DNA of 47,596 nt from NCBI GenBank assembly GCA_025062045.1, contig JANXAF010000012.1, positions 1 through 47,596 on the forward strand. The letters are read 5' to 3'. The stretch comes from Thermodesulfobacteriota bacterium. Its GTDB lineage: Bacteria > Desulfobacterota > Syntrophorhabdia > Syntrophorhabdales > JANXAF01. The position numbers were made by a program, and so were the translations under genes. Below the pieces are notes generated by a model, which searched no databases, was not told the origin of the DNA, and was given only the letters and a program-made list of their open reading frames with translations. Shown here piece after piece: positions 17,725-26,010 of the stretch; the first letter of the stretch is position 1, and each line of letters starts with the position of its first letter.

Positions 17725-19008
17725 ATGAGATTTCTCAAATCTTTCTTTCTCGCGATTATTTTATTGCTTCCCGAATTAGCCTCAGCCAAAGTTTACCTTG
17801 ATGTATATGCGACAGGCTTAAAAAAGATAGTCATCGCGGTTCCACCTTTTAAAACAAAGGAAGTTTTAAAAACCGAAGTCGATATTTCAGAGCTAATAAG
17901 AAGTGATCTCGAATTTTCAGGTTTTTTTACGTGCGTTCCTGAATCACTGATGGACAGGGAATTAAAAGAAGAAGGCCTAGAAAGGCATGAGATACAGTTT
18001 AACAAATGGAAATCCATAGGCACTGAGCTGATTATAAAAGGAAGGTTTAGTCTTCAGAACGGTGAGGTAATGACAGAGGTTTTCTTGTATGACACAACGG
18101 CAGGATCGTTGGAATTCGCAAAAAGATACAGGGCAAAAAAGGACCTAATAAAACCACTTGCGCACAGGATAGCGGACGACGTGATAGAGTTGGTTACCGG
18201 TATGAGAGGAATACAGAGTTCGAGGGTCATCTTTGTTGCGGGACCTAAAGCTTCAACCGAAATATTTGTATCGGGGATAGACGGATTCGGTTTAAAAAAG
18301 CTCACTGATTATAAGACCATCACGGTCTTTCCCTCTGTTTCCCCTGATGGAAAGTACCTCTCCTATACCTCCTACAAGGAAGGTAAACCGAACCTCTATG
18401 TCGTGGACCGGGAAAGAAACGTGATCGTATACGTGGACAGAGATGATGGAATGAAAGTCGGTAGGGAGTGGCTTGACAGAAAGACCCTTCTTTATACCCA
18501 TACATCTGGCAGGTACTCCTCAATAGTAAAACTCGATCTTGAAACCAAGATAAAAAAGACGATCCTTAAAAAAGAAGGTATACTTGCAGGCCCGGCACCC
18601 TCGCCAGACGGAAAGAAGATCGTTTTCACATCGGACATGCACGGAACACCCCAGATATTTTCAATGGATCTCACTTCAGGAGAGATAAAAAGACTAACCT
18701 ACCAGGGCAGATACAACACTTCCCCGTCTTACTCGCCCAAAGGCGATCTTATAGCTTTCGTGTCGAAGATTGAGGGTGCTTTGGAGATATGTGTTATGGA
18801 TGCATCGGGTAACAACGTAAGGGTCCTTACAAATTCAGGTGGTATCAATGATTCGCCACATTTCTCTCCCTGTGGGAGATACATCCTTTTTTCTTCGCAG
18901 AAAGGCCCAAAAGCGACTCTCAACGTCATGTTTGTAAATGGAGAAAATAGAAGGACTCTAAACCTTACAGGTCAGAACGAAACACAGGGCAGGTTTGTTC
19001 CATACTAA
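17725..19008 (+). CDS. tolB: Tol-Pal system protein TolB
   Basis: TolB is the periplasmic partner of Pal in the Tol-Pal system that pulls in the outer membrane during division. The 427-residue precursor has a signal peptide with probable cleavage after LASA (residue 21), an N-terminal alpha/beta domain to about 165, then a six-bladed beta-propeller made of PD40/WD40-like repeats (SPDGKYLSYTSY, SPDGKKIVFTSD, SPKGDLIAFVS, SPCGRYILFSS). Length matches the family. pal and cpoB follow directly. tolQ, tolR and tolA are not in the window, so the locus is split. Confidence 0.95.
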   Translation: MRFLKSFFLAIILLLPELASAKVYLDVYATGLKKIVIAVPPFKTKEVLKTEVDISELIRSDLEFSGFFTCVPESLMDRELKEEGLERHEIQFNKWKSIGTELIIKGRFSLQNGEVMTEVFLYDTTAGSLEFAKRYRAKKDLIKPLAHRIADDVIELVTGMRGIQSSRVIFVAGPKASTEIFVSGIDGFGLKKLTDYKTITVFPSVSPDGKYLSYTSYKEGKPNLYVVDRERNVIVYVDRDDGMKVGREWLDRKTLLYTHTSGRYSSIVKLDLETKIKKTILKKEGILAGPAPSPDGKKIVFTSDMHGTPQIFSMDLTSGEIKRLTYQGRYNTSPSYSPKGDLIAFVSKIEGALEICVMDASGNNVRVLTNSGGINDSPHFSPCGRYILFSSQKGPKATLNVMFVNGENRRTLNLTGQNETQGRFVPY

Positions 19009-19024
19009 AGAAAGGAGTGAGCCG

Positions 19025-19645
19025 ATGGGCATTTTAGTCATTCTTCTTTTAATTATTTTTGTTCTCTCCGGGTGTTCTCCGAAAGTGATACAGCCTGTTT
19101 CGTATCCAGATAGAGCTTTATCCTACCCCGAAGAGTCGAAACCGGAGATAAGAATTCTAAAAGAAGCAGATCAGGTAAAAAAAAGAGAGATACGACCCGA
19201 ACAGATTCCCTATGAAACGCACAAAGAGGCAAAGATAGAAATTGAGGACATCGCAAAAAAAGAATACAGGGCGAAAAGTGAGATTCGTAGGCCAACTGAT
19301 GATAAAGAGCTTAGTTTTCCTTTTCAGGATATTCTCTTTGACTTTGACAGTTACACTATAAAGCCCGAATATTACGCGATTCTCGATGCAATTTCGGAAT
19401 GGCTAAAGTCAAAAAGTGAACAGGGTGTCATAATCGAGGGCCATTGCGATGAAAGGGGAACCCAGGAGTACAACTTGATCCTTGGTCAGAAAAGGGCCGA
19501 AGCGGTCAAGGAATACTTGGTAAGGAAGGGAGTTGATTCAAAGAGGTTAAGAGTCATTTCATACGGAAAGGAAAGACCTGTCGACCCACGTTCGACGGAA
19601 GAGGCATGGGCTAAAAACAGAAGAGCCCACTTCAGACTCGAATAG
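19025..19645 (+). CDS. pal: Peptidoglycan-associated lipoprotein Pal
   Basis: This is a 206-residue outer-membrane lipoprotein. The start at 19025 is chosen because it gives a clean lipoprotein signal ending in LSGC (Cys17) and has AAAGGAGTGA about 6 nt upstream; an earlier in-frame ATG at 18995 lies inside tolB and would put charged residues before the signal. After a charged linker comes the OmpA-like peptidoglycan-binding domain (ILFDFDSYTIKPE, IEGHCDERGTQEYN, LGQKRAEAV, SYGKERP, NRRAHF). It anchors the outer membrane to peptidoglycan and binds TolB. Confidence 0.95.
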   Translation: MGILVILLLIIFVLSGCSPKVIQPVSYPDRALSYPEESKPEIRILKEADQVKKREIRPEQIPYETHKEAKIEIEDIAKKEYRAKSEIRRPTDDKELSFPFQDILFDFDSYTIKPEYYAILDAISEWLKSKSEQGVIIEGHCDERGTQEYNLILGQKRAEAVKEYLVRKGVDSKRLRVISYGKERPVDPRSTEEAWAKNRRAHFRLE

Positions 19646-19656
19646 AGCGAAGCACC

Positions 19657-20505
19657 ATGTGGAGACTTGTCTCTTTATTTCTTATTCTTGTCCTTTTTGG
19701 ATGCGCAACAACTGACGAGCTTGTACAAACTCAGAGAAGTCTTGCTTCACTTCGGGTCGAGCTTTACAATCAAAGGGAAGAACTTTTAAGAAGAATTGCC
19801 GAAAGTGAAAGTAGGCTTGAAACAAGGCTAGAAGGCAAAGTCGAAAGAAGGTTAAAGGAGTATGAGGCGAAAGCCTACGAACAGGTCCAGAAGGAGCAGA
19901 AATTGCGTGAAAAGGAGTCAGAACAGCTCATAAGGCTTATGATAACGATCGATTCACTAAATGAGATGATAAAGTTCCTAACTGGTAAGGTAGACGAATT
20001 GGAATACCAGCTCAATACCTACTGGAAGGAGACTAAAGAAAACATATCCGATCTTAGAAAACAAGTGGCATCCATCATTGCGGCCCAGAAAAAGGAAGAA
20101 AAAAAGGAGGAAAAAAAGGAGGAAAAGACTTTTGAACAACTTTACAGAGAAGCGTTCAATTTGTATCAAAAAGGAAACTACGACGAATCGATAAGGAGAT
20201 TTAGTGAATTCGTCAAAAATTATCCTGATACCCCTTTTACTCCTAACGCTTATTACTGGCTTGGTGAGGCTTATATGAGTCAGGGTGAATACGAGAAGGC
20301 GATCCTTTCGTTTCAGGCTATAATTGAAAAATATCGGCGATCCGAATTTTTAAGGAAAGCCTATTTATCCCAGGCTGAGGCTTTCCTCGGTTTAGGCGAC
20401 AAAAAGAATGCACTAACCGCATTTAAACGTATCATCGAGCTTTTCCCTAAATCCGAAGAAGCAAAAATTGCGGAAAGAAGATTAAAGACCCTAGCTTCCG
20501 AATGA
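19657..20505 (+). CDS. cpoB: Tol-Pal coordinator CpoB/YbgF-like lipoprotein
   Basis: This 282-residue protein has an N-terminal lipoprotein signal (LFGC, Cys16), a long coiled coil (about 20-150) rich in Glu, Arg and Lys, a KKEE-repeat hinge, and C-terminal TPRs (FEQLYREAFNLYQKGNYD, SIRRFSEFVKNYP, APNAYYWLGEAY-like, GDKKNALTAFKRIIELFP). E. coli CpoB links Tol-Pal with peptidoglycan synthesis at the septum. E. coli CpoB is soluble, so the lipid anchor here is a difference, though one seen in other bacteria. It is the last gene of the long plus-strand unit, convergent with the PPC gene 5 nt away. Confidence 0.9.
   Translation: MWRLVSLFLILVLFGCATTDELVQTQRSLASLRVELYNQREELLRRIAESESRLETRLEGKVERRLKEYEAKAYEQVQKEQKLREKESEQLIRLMITIDSLNEMIKFLTGKVDELEYQLNTYWKETKENISDLRKQVASIIAAQKKEEKKEEKKEEKTFEQLYREAFNLYQKGNYDESIRRFSEFVKNYPDTPFTPNAYYWLGEAYMSQGEYEKAILSFQAIIEKYRRSEFLRKAYLSQAEAFLGLGDKKNALTAFKRIIELFPKSEEAKIAERRLKTLASE
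20089..20124 (+). repeat. Three 12-bp A/G-rich tandem units inside cpoB
   Basis: Units AAAAAGGAAGAA, AAAAAGGAGGAA and AAAAAGGAGGAA run in tandem and encode a KKEE repeat between the coiled coil and the TPR region. The 12-bp period keeps the frame, so unit gain or loss would change only the hinge length. Confidence 0.85.
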
Positions 20506-20510
20506 TAAGA

Positions 20511-20927
20511 TTACCAAAGGAATAGTCCCGTTTCGTGATCAAAACTTCTTGCGAGAATAGGTCCACTGAGTTCCAAAATGAGGTATTCCAGAGCAAATAC
20601 CCTACATCCTTCCTGCACATGTCCACCAAAGACACGATCTTTGTCGCCAACAACGATGTGGGCATGGATGAAGGGTCTTCCGTCTTTTTCCGATATGTTT
20701 CCAAACATAGACAAAATCTCTACACCGTCCTCGATAGATATTTGAACGTACTCCCTTTTCTTTTGATCATAGTAGGCAAGTCTAGCGGATTCTAAGGCGC
20801 CAATGGCCCAAAGGATACCCATTCTTATTCCTTTCGTTTGAACGAACTGGGTTAGTCCTTGAACAAGATCCTCCCCTTTCCTTAGTGATCCCATATGTAG
20901 CCTTTCCAATGTGTATACAGCGTCCAT
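20511..20927 (-). CDS. PPC/DUF296-domain protein
   Basis: This 138-residue single-domain protein is of the plant-and-prokaryote-conserved (PPC, DUF296) family. The metal-site segment HAHIVVGDKDRVFGGHVQEG is characteristic, with the H-x-H pair and the later GGH. In plants the domain is joined to AT-hooks in DNA-binding proteins; the bacterial stand-alone versions are trimers of unclear function, sometimes described as DNA-binding. The start has GGGGG within the correct distance. It is the last gene of the glycan operon, 8 nt after the GT39 gene, an odd companion for glycosyltransferases. Confidence 0.83.
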   Translation of the reverse strand: MDAVYTLERLHMGSLRKGEDLVQGLTQFVQTKGIRMGILWAIGALESARLAYYDQKKREYVQISIEDGVEILSMFGNISEKDGRPFIHAHIVVGDKDRVFGGHVQEGCRVFALEYLILELSGPILARSFDHETGLFLW

Positions 20928-20935
20928 GAAACCCC

Positions 20936-22576
20936 CTATCTATCATATGATTTGAAAAGGGCAAGGGACCTTCTGTCGGCCCTTTGTACGTAAAAAACCT
21001 CCTTTAAGCCGAGATTAAGGAGTTCTTTTCTTAAAACATCGTTCTTATCCCTTATTACAACGTACATTGGGTTATTACGTAACGACGAGCGTATTTCGTT
21101 CTCTTCTTTTACTTCTATCGGGTAAATTCCGCTGTAAAAAGGGAAAAACCCTCTTAAGGTTTCATCGGGTTTGTAAGCATAGACCGGTTCACCTTTAGGA
21201 ATCTCTTTAAGGACCTTCTCCATAAAGGGCTTAAAACTCTTGTAGGGATTTATGTAAGGACTCACCCAGAAAAGAAGAAAGAGAAGAAAAGAAAAATGAG
21301 CCATTCCGCTAAAGAAAATACTTTTTTTAAACCTGAGTCGCCTAAGATCAAAAATTGAGATTGCAGAAAGGGAAGCGATGGCAAAAGAGAAGATAGAAAT
21401 CCTTAAAATGTCCTCTCCTTTAAGGTCTGTTCCATATTTATTCGAGAAAAAGATAACAAGAGGAAGAAGCCCGATCCCGAGGGCAAAAATGATACCGGAA
21501 TGAATGTAGGTAAAAGACGTTTCCATGAGAGTCCGATTTTCAGACCTAAAAAAATGATCGAGGTACAGAGCAACCATCAGTGCTGCCGATGGAAAAATAG
21601 GAACCATATACAGAATCCTTTTTGTAGAAGCAAGGCTTAAAAGAACGAACCCCGAAATAAAGTAGCATTTGAGAAAAAGTAGAGCCTTTTTTTCGTGTTG
21701 TGGGCTTTTAGAAAAGACATAAACAAGGGCTGGAAAAAATAGGATTATCCAAGGAAAGAAGGCAGATGGAAACTCCAAAAAATAATAGTAAAATGGGTTT
21801 TGATGACCCGATGTTCCGCCGGGGAAAAATCTCAAAAGGTTATTATCGACGAAGAAAATCTTAAGATACTCTACATTGCCTTCTTTATATAAAAGCCATG
21901 TCCAGATTCCCAAACTTACCAAAAATACGGTTATCCCGTATTGAAGCTTCATCCTTCTTATCTCCCCTACATTCCTCTCGAAAATGAGAAAGGAAATAAC
22001 GGTAAGAGCAGGAATGGCAACCCCAATAAAGCCTTTGACAAAAAATGCAAGCGTGGAAAAAATACACATTAAAAAATAATACAGAGCTTTACTTCCTTCG
22101 TGACCGAAATAAGCTTTTAGAAACGCCCATAACGCAAAAAAGATGAAACAGGATAGAGCACTGTCTACAATTACCCATCGCGAAACCCTAAAATATTCCA
22201 GACACGTTGCAAGAATGAATGCGCCCAAAATCCCAACTTTTGTTCCGAAAAGGTTTCTTCCGATGAGAAATACGGCAAATGTGCCTAAAAAACTGTAAAA
22301 CGCAGAAGGGATTCTCGCAACCCAGTCCTCAACCCTTCCAGTAATTCTATAGGCAAAGGCCAAACTTAAATAGAATAGCGGTGGCTGTTCTAAAAATGGT
22401 TTTCGGTTAAGCATTGGTACGACATAGTTACCTTCCAGTGCCATCTCCCTTCCAATCTCTGCTACTCGTGGCTCATCAGGTGTCCAAAGGTCTCTGTTCC
22501 CTAAACCTAAAAAGAAAATAAGAACCGTCAAAGCGAAAAGAATCACATACTCATATCCATCTTTTTTCCAATTCAT
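20936..22576 (-). CDS. ArnT-like GT39/GT83 membrane glycosyltransferase
   Basis: This is a 546-residue polytopic membrane protein with about ten to twelve hydrophobic helices. The first periplasmic loop has the GT-C signature (LWTPDEPRVAEIGREMALEG, then EQPPLFY), as in ArnT, which moves a sugar from undecaprenyl phosphate to lipid A, and in related GT39 proteins. The C-terminal part is soluble. I start at ATG 22576 because GGGGAGA lies about 6 nt upstream; the longer frame from 22639 overlaps the previous gene and adds a charged segment without its own ribosome-binding site. The acceptor and sugar are unknown; transfer to lipid A, an O-chain or protein are all possible. Confidence 0.85.
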   Translation of the reverse strand: MNWKKDGYEYVILFALTVLIFFLGLGNRDLWTPDEPRVAEIGREMALEGNYVVPMLNRKPFLEQPPLFYLSLAFAYRITGRVEDWVARIPSAFYSFLGTFAVFLIGRNLFGTKVGILGAFILATCLEYFRVSRWVIVDSALSCFIFFALWAFLKAYFGHEGSKALYYFLMCIFSTLAFFVKGFIGVAIPALTVISFLIFERNVGEIRRMKLQYGITVFLVSLGIWTWLLYKEGNVEYLKIFFVDNNLLRFFPGGTSGHQNPFYYYFLEFPSAFFPWIILFFPALVYVFSKSPQHEKKALLFLKCYFISGFVLLSLASTKRILYMVPIFPSAALMVALYLDHFFRSENRTLMETSFTYIHSGIIFALGIGLLPLVIFFSNKYGTDLKGEDILRISIFSFAIASLSAISIFDLRRLRFKKSIFFSGMAHFSFLLFLLFWVSPYINPYKSFKPFMEKVLKEIPKGEPVYAYKPDETLRGFFPFYSGIYPIEVKEENEIRSSLRNNPMYVVIRDKNDVLRKELLNLGLKEVFYVQRADRRSLALFKSYDR

Positions 22577-22619
22577 ATCTGTCTCCCCGTTCCTACGTAG
22601 AATTTGGATTTTCAATTTT

Positions 22620-23786
22620 TTATCTAGTGAGGATTTCATGGTAAACTTTTAGCGTCTCATCGATATTCCTCTCGGGTCCGAATTCCTCCATCCATTTTCT
22701 CACGATCTTTCTTGCGAACGCTCTTCTTCCTTCATCCATAAAATACAGTATCGCATCTTTAAGTGCCATAAAGTCAGCTGGGTCCTCAAGCACGATCCCG
22801 CCATCTTTTGATCTTATGATGTCACTTGCTCCGTTGTATTTCGTTGTTATAACGGGAAGACCAGAAGCAAAAGCCTCAAGAACGGAGAGAGAGCAAGAAT
22901 CGTAGAATGTTGGATGGACGTAAATATCACTTGCGGCGTAGTATCTCTCTACGTCACTTACTGATCCCAAAAAAAGGACCCTGTCTGCGATATTTAGTTT
23001 TTTTGCCATCCTTTTGTAGCTCGAAATCCGACCCCTGCCAAGGACTATAAGGTAAAGGTCCTTTTTTTCATCGACAATGAGCGTTTGCATAGCCCGAAGA
23101 AGTACTTTCAACCCTTTTAGTCGGAAGTTGTGCCCTGCAAACATGAGAACGCATGAATGTAAAGGGATTCCTAATTTTTCCCGTACTGGCACTAAAAATC
23201 TTTCCCTGTTCTCTGGACGGAACCGATTCAAGTCACACGTGTTGAAAACGTATGCAATTTTACTTTCATCAATACCGTAATATCTTTGTATATTCTCTTT
23301 TACCATTTGGGAGATCGCTATTATCTTTTTTACTTTCTCCCCCTTAAACTGTCTTTTCTGCAACCATAAAATGAGATAATGGGAGGGGCTTAGATACCTC
23401 CTTAGCCATCTTAGTAAGTAGTAAAGCCTATTGTCTATTGATGCGAACTCCTGCTTAAGGTAAGCCTTTTCTACACCTCCGTGAGGATTAAAAACGTTCA
23501 TCGTTAGTCCTTCGTCTACCATGTGAATTATGTCGAATTCGTGCTTACTTAAGATCCGGCGAGTCGCTAGAATGAAACTTATAATTCTTAAGAATTTTGG
23601 CCTTTTAATGACTGGAACCAAAACGAGCTTATAGTCTTTAGGATTTTTATCTTCCGCATCTATTGCAAAAACGTAAACTTCGTGTCCTTTTTTTGAAAGC
23701 TCACTAGCAAGAAAAGAAAAGTAACTCTGACCTCCGGATGAAGGAAAAAAACGGTTAAGAACGATGGCGATTTTTAGTCTTCTCAT
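22620..23786 (-). CDS. GT4-family glycosyltransferase (WaaG-like)
   Basis: This is a 388-residue cytoplasmic GT-B glycosyltransferase. The N-terminal acceptor domain has RFFPSSGGQSYF; the donor domain has LMFAGHNFRLKGL, LGRG and the E-x7-E type nucleotide-sugar motif around DSCSLSVLEAFASGLPVI. The FxGHNFRxKG segment and lipid-interacting basic N-terminal helices resemble LPS core glucosyltransferase WaaG. It overlaps the upstream GT4 gene by 32 nt. Likely role is adding a hexose to the LPS core or a glycolipid; the substrate is inferred only. Confidence 0.85.
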   Translation of the reverse strand: MRRLKIAIVLNRFFPSSGGQSYFSFLASELSKKGHEVYVFAIDAEDKNPKDYKLVLVPVIKRPKFLRIISFILATRRILSKHEFDIIHMVDEGLTMNVFNPHGGVEKAYLKQEFASIDNRLYYLLRWLRRYLSPSHYLILWLQKRQFKGEKVKKIIAISQMVKENIQRYYGIDESKIAYVFNTCDLNRFRPENRERFLVPVREKLGIPLHSCVLMFAGHNFRLKGLKVLLRAMQTLIVDEKKDLYLIVLGRGRISSYKRMAKKLNIADRVLFLGSVSDVERYYAASDIYVHPTFYDSCSLSVLEAFASGLPVITTKYNGASDIIRSKDGGIVLEDPADFMALKDAILYFMDEGRRAFARKIVRKWMEEFGPERNIDETLKVYHEILTR

Positions 23787-24900
23787 AAAGAAGCCTTTCG
23801 TAGAATTCTATAAGACGGTGAGCTTGCATCCTATAGGTCCAGTTTTCTGATGCATAAATCCTTGCATTCTCCCCCATGCGTCTTCTCAAGTCATCATTGA
23901 GAAGAAGGGTTATTATTCTTTCTGCGAGGATCGCTTCATCTTTCGGAACTACAAATCCGGTCTCTCCCTCCTTTACAAGTTCTGGAAGCATTCCAGAATC
24001 AGATACAATAGCAGGTTTTCCCATAGCCATAACCTCCCTTAAAGCTCTCGCTGTTCCATCCGTTCCAGCCCTCATCATGACGAAAAGATCGAAGCAGTTG
24101 ATCACGGAGTAGTAGTCATCTATCCTATATCCGGCAAGGATAACATGATCTTCTATTTTAGCTTCCTTTATGGGTTTTAATACGCTCTTCTCAATCTGAG
24201 AGCTCCGACCGAGAATGAGAAGTTTCGAGTCAGGGATTTTATTTTTCACTATCCTGAATGCTCGTATTATAGTGTCGTACCCCCTGTCCGCCTTTAATCT
24301 CCCAATCACTCCAATTACTTTATCGTTAGGTCTTATTCCCAACTCTCCTCTCATCTCCTTTATCGTGCCGAAATCGAAATTTACCCCAGGTGGGATGACG
24401 CATGTCCTTTTGGGGTCTAGACCGAACCTCTCCACATCCCAAATCCTTATTCTTTCACTGTAGGTTACGATTCCATCAGTTCTTTTTACGACGAAGGAAA
24501 AAAAAGGATCCTTTTTCAATCCTTCCCTCTTATGGTCTGTACGAACGATTAACGGCCTTCTAGGTCTCAAGATCAAGGAGAAAAATGCCAAAAAATGGTC
24601 GTGGGAAAGGTGTGTATGGCAAATCTCAATTCCTTCTTTCTCGCAATACCTCCCTATCTCAAAAAGATCGTATATCCAATCTTTTGCTGAAAAGTACCTA
24701 TTCAACTTGAACTTCTCATAAAATGGTATCCCTCTTCTTTTCACCTCGCTCTCAATTGTCCTTTCAGGAAAGACTATAGGAGTTTTCCTATAGGCGATCC
24801 TTACCTCTATACCTTCCTCCAATAAAGCTTGGCATAAAGACACAACTGGCTCTGCCGGACCTGTCCACTTCCAGTCACTTATCAAGTGGAGGATCTTCAT
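23755..24900 (-). CDS. GT4-family glycosyltransferase
   Basis: This 381-residue GT-B glycosyltransferase has the group 1 donor domain: GVIGRLKADRGYDTII, KLLILGRSS, VILAGYRIDDYY, and GTDGTARALREVMAMGKPAIVSD, with the conserved Glu residues in a slightly unusual TARALREVMA context. The N-terminus starts MKILHLISDWKWTGP, typical of the acceptor-binding domain. The start overlaps the DegT gene stop (ATGA). Its C-terminal 32 nt overlap the next glycosyltransferase. It is probably a core or O-antigen glycosyltransferase. Confidence 0.85.
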   Translation of the reverse strand: MKILHLISDWKWTGPAEPVVSLCQALLEEGIEVRIAYRKTPIVFPERTIESEVKRRGIPFYEKFKLNRYFSAKDWIYDLFEIGRYCEKEGIEICHTHLSHDHFLAFFSLILRPRRPLIVRTDHKREGLKKDPFFSFVVKRTDGIVTYSERIRIWDVERFGLDPKRTCVIPPGVNFDFGTIKEMRGELGIRPNDKVIGVIGRLKADRGYDTIIRAFRIVKNKIPDSKLLILGRSSQIEKSVLKPIKEAKIEDHVILAGYRIDDYYSVINCFDLFVMMRAGTDGTARALREVMAMGKPAIVSDSGMLPELVKEGETGFVVPKDEAILAERIITLLLNDDLRRRMGENARIYASENWTYRMQAHRLIEFYERLLYEKTKNRHRS

Positions 24901-26006
24901 TGAGCAAAAAACTTTCTTATACTGTAACAGACTCTCAATACTTCATCTTCCTTAAGGGAAGGGTACATTGGTAAAGAGATGATCTGTGAAGCCGCCTTTT
25001 CGGCGTTTGGAAAATCTCCTCGTCTGTAATTTAGGAAGCTATAAGCCGGCTGCAAGTGGATGGGCGTTGGATAATGGATGAGTGTATGAATACCCGAGTT
25101 TCTAAGGTAAGATGCGAGCTCGTCCCTTTTTTCTGTCCTTACGACGAAGAGATGGTACACATGGTATGCCCAATCTGCCTCATACGGAAGATCTAGTGGT
25201 AAATCATGGAGTTCTTTTTTGTATAACCACGCTATATGCCTTCTTTTTTTGTTTTGTTCCTCGAGATGGGGAAGCTTTTTTCTTAAAAACGCAGCCTGTA
25301 TTTCATCAAGCCTCGAATTAAACCCCTGAGTTAGGTGCACGTGCTTTTCTTTCTGTCCGTAATTCCTAAGCATTCTGGCCTTATCATAAACTTCTTCCGA
25401 AGAGGTAACAATGATTCCCCCATCGCCTAGGCAACCAAGATTCTTTGTAGGGTAAAAACTGAAAGCAGACGCATCCCCTATGCTTCCGACCTTTCTTTCC
25501 TTGTACTTTGCCCCGTGAGCTTGGCATGCATCTTCTAGCACGAAAACCCCATACTTTCTACATACCTCTGTTATCTCATCCATCCTTGCCGGATGCCCGT
25601 AAAGATGAACAGGGATACACAGTTTTATTCCATTTTCCTTTCGCAATATGTCTTCCAGTTGGTTAGGATCCATCGTGTAAGTTTCAAGTTCTATGTCACA
25701 CAGTACTGGTTCCAGTCCCATCACGGAAAGAGCCATCACTGTGGCTATGTAGGTGTTAGGTGTCGTGACGAACCTGTCGCCTCTTTCAAGACCTAGCGAA
25801 AGCGCAGCTATACGCAAAGCATCTGTACCTGAGTTAACACCAACCGCGTACTTTACTCCGACAAAATCAGCAAATTCCTTCTCAAAGAGACTCAGCTGAT
25901 CGCCGAGTATATACTCTCCACTATCTAGCACCTCTTCAAAAATTTTTTTTAGCTCCTCTTTTATGTCTAGCGCGTCCCTTGCTAGGTTAAAAGGGTATAC
26001 TCCCAT
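24897..26006 (-). CDS. DegT/DnrJ-family sugar aminotransferase (3-amino-sugar type)
   Basis: This 369-residue PLP enzyme aminates a nucleotide-linked keto sugar. Family motifs are AVGVNSGTDALRIA, the Asp/Gln pair in LEDACQAHGA, the PLP lysine in SFYPTKNLG and the RLRNYG-like RMLRNYGQKEK with NSRLDEIQAA. The FYPTKNLGxxGDGG form is closer to C3 aminotransferases (FdtB/QdtB/DesV group) than to C4 enzymes such as ArnB; this is a judgement from motif memory. I place the start at ATG 26006, 4 nt after the epimerase stop, where the protein begins as family members do; the longer frame to 26048 lies inside the epimerase gene. It probably builds an amino sugar for the glycans made by this operon. Confidence 0.87.
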   Translation of the reverse strand: MGVYPFNLARDALDIKEELKKIFEEVLDSGEYILGDQLSLFEKEFADFVGVKYAVGVNSGTDALRIAALSLGLERGDRFVTTPNTYIATVMALSVMGLEPVLCDIELETYTMDPNQLEDILRKENGIKLCIPVHLYGHPARMDEITEVCRKYGVFVLEDACQAHGAKYKERKVGSIGDASAFSFYPTKNLGCLGDGGIIVTSSEEVYDKARMLRNYGQKEKHVHLTQGFNSRLDEIQAAFLRKKLPHLEEQNKKRRHIAWLYKKELHDLPLDLPYEADWAYHVYHLFVVRTEKRDELASYLRNSGIHTLIHYPTPIHLQPAYSFLNYRRGDFPNAEKAASQIISLPMYPSLKEDEVLRVCYSIRKFFAQ

Positions 26007-26010
26007 AACT

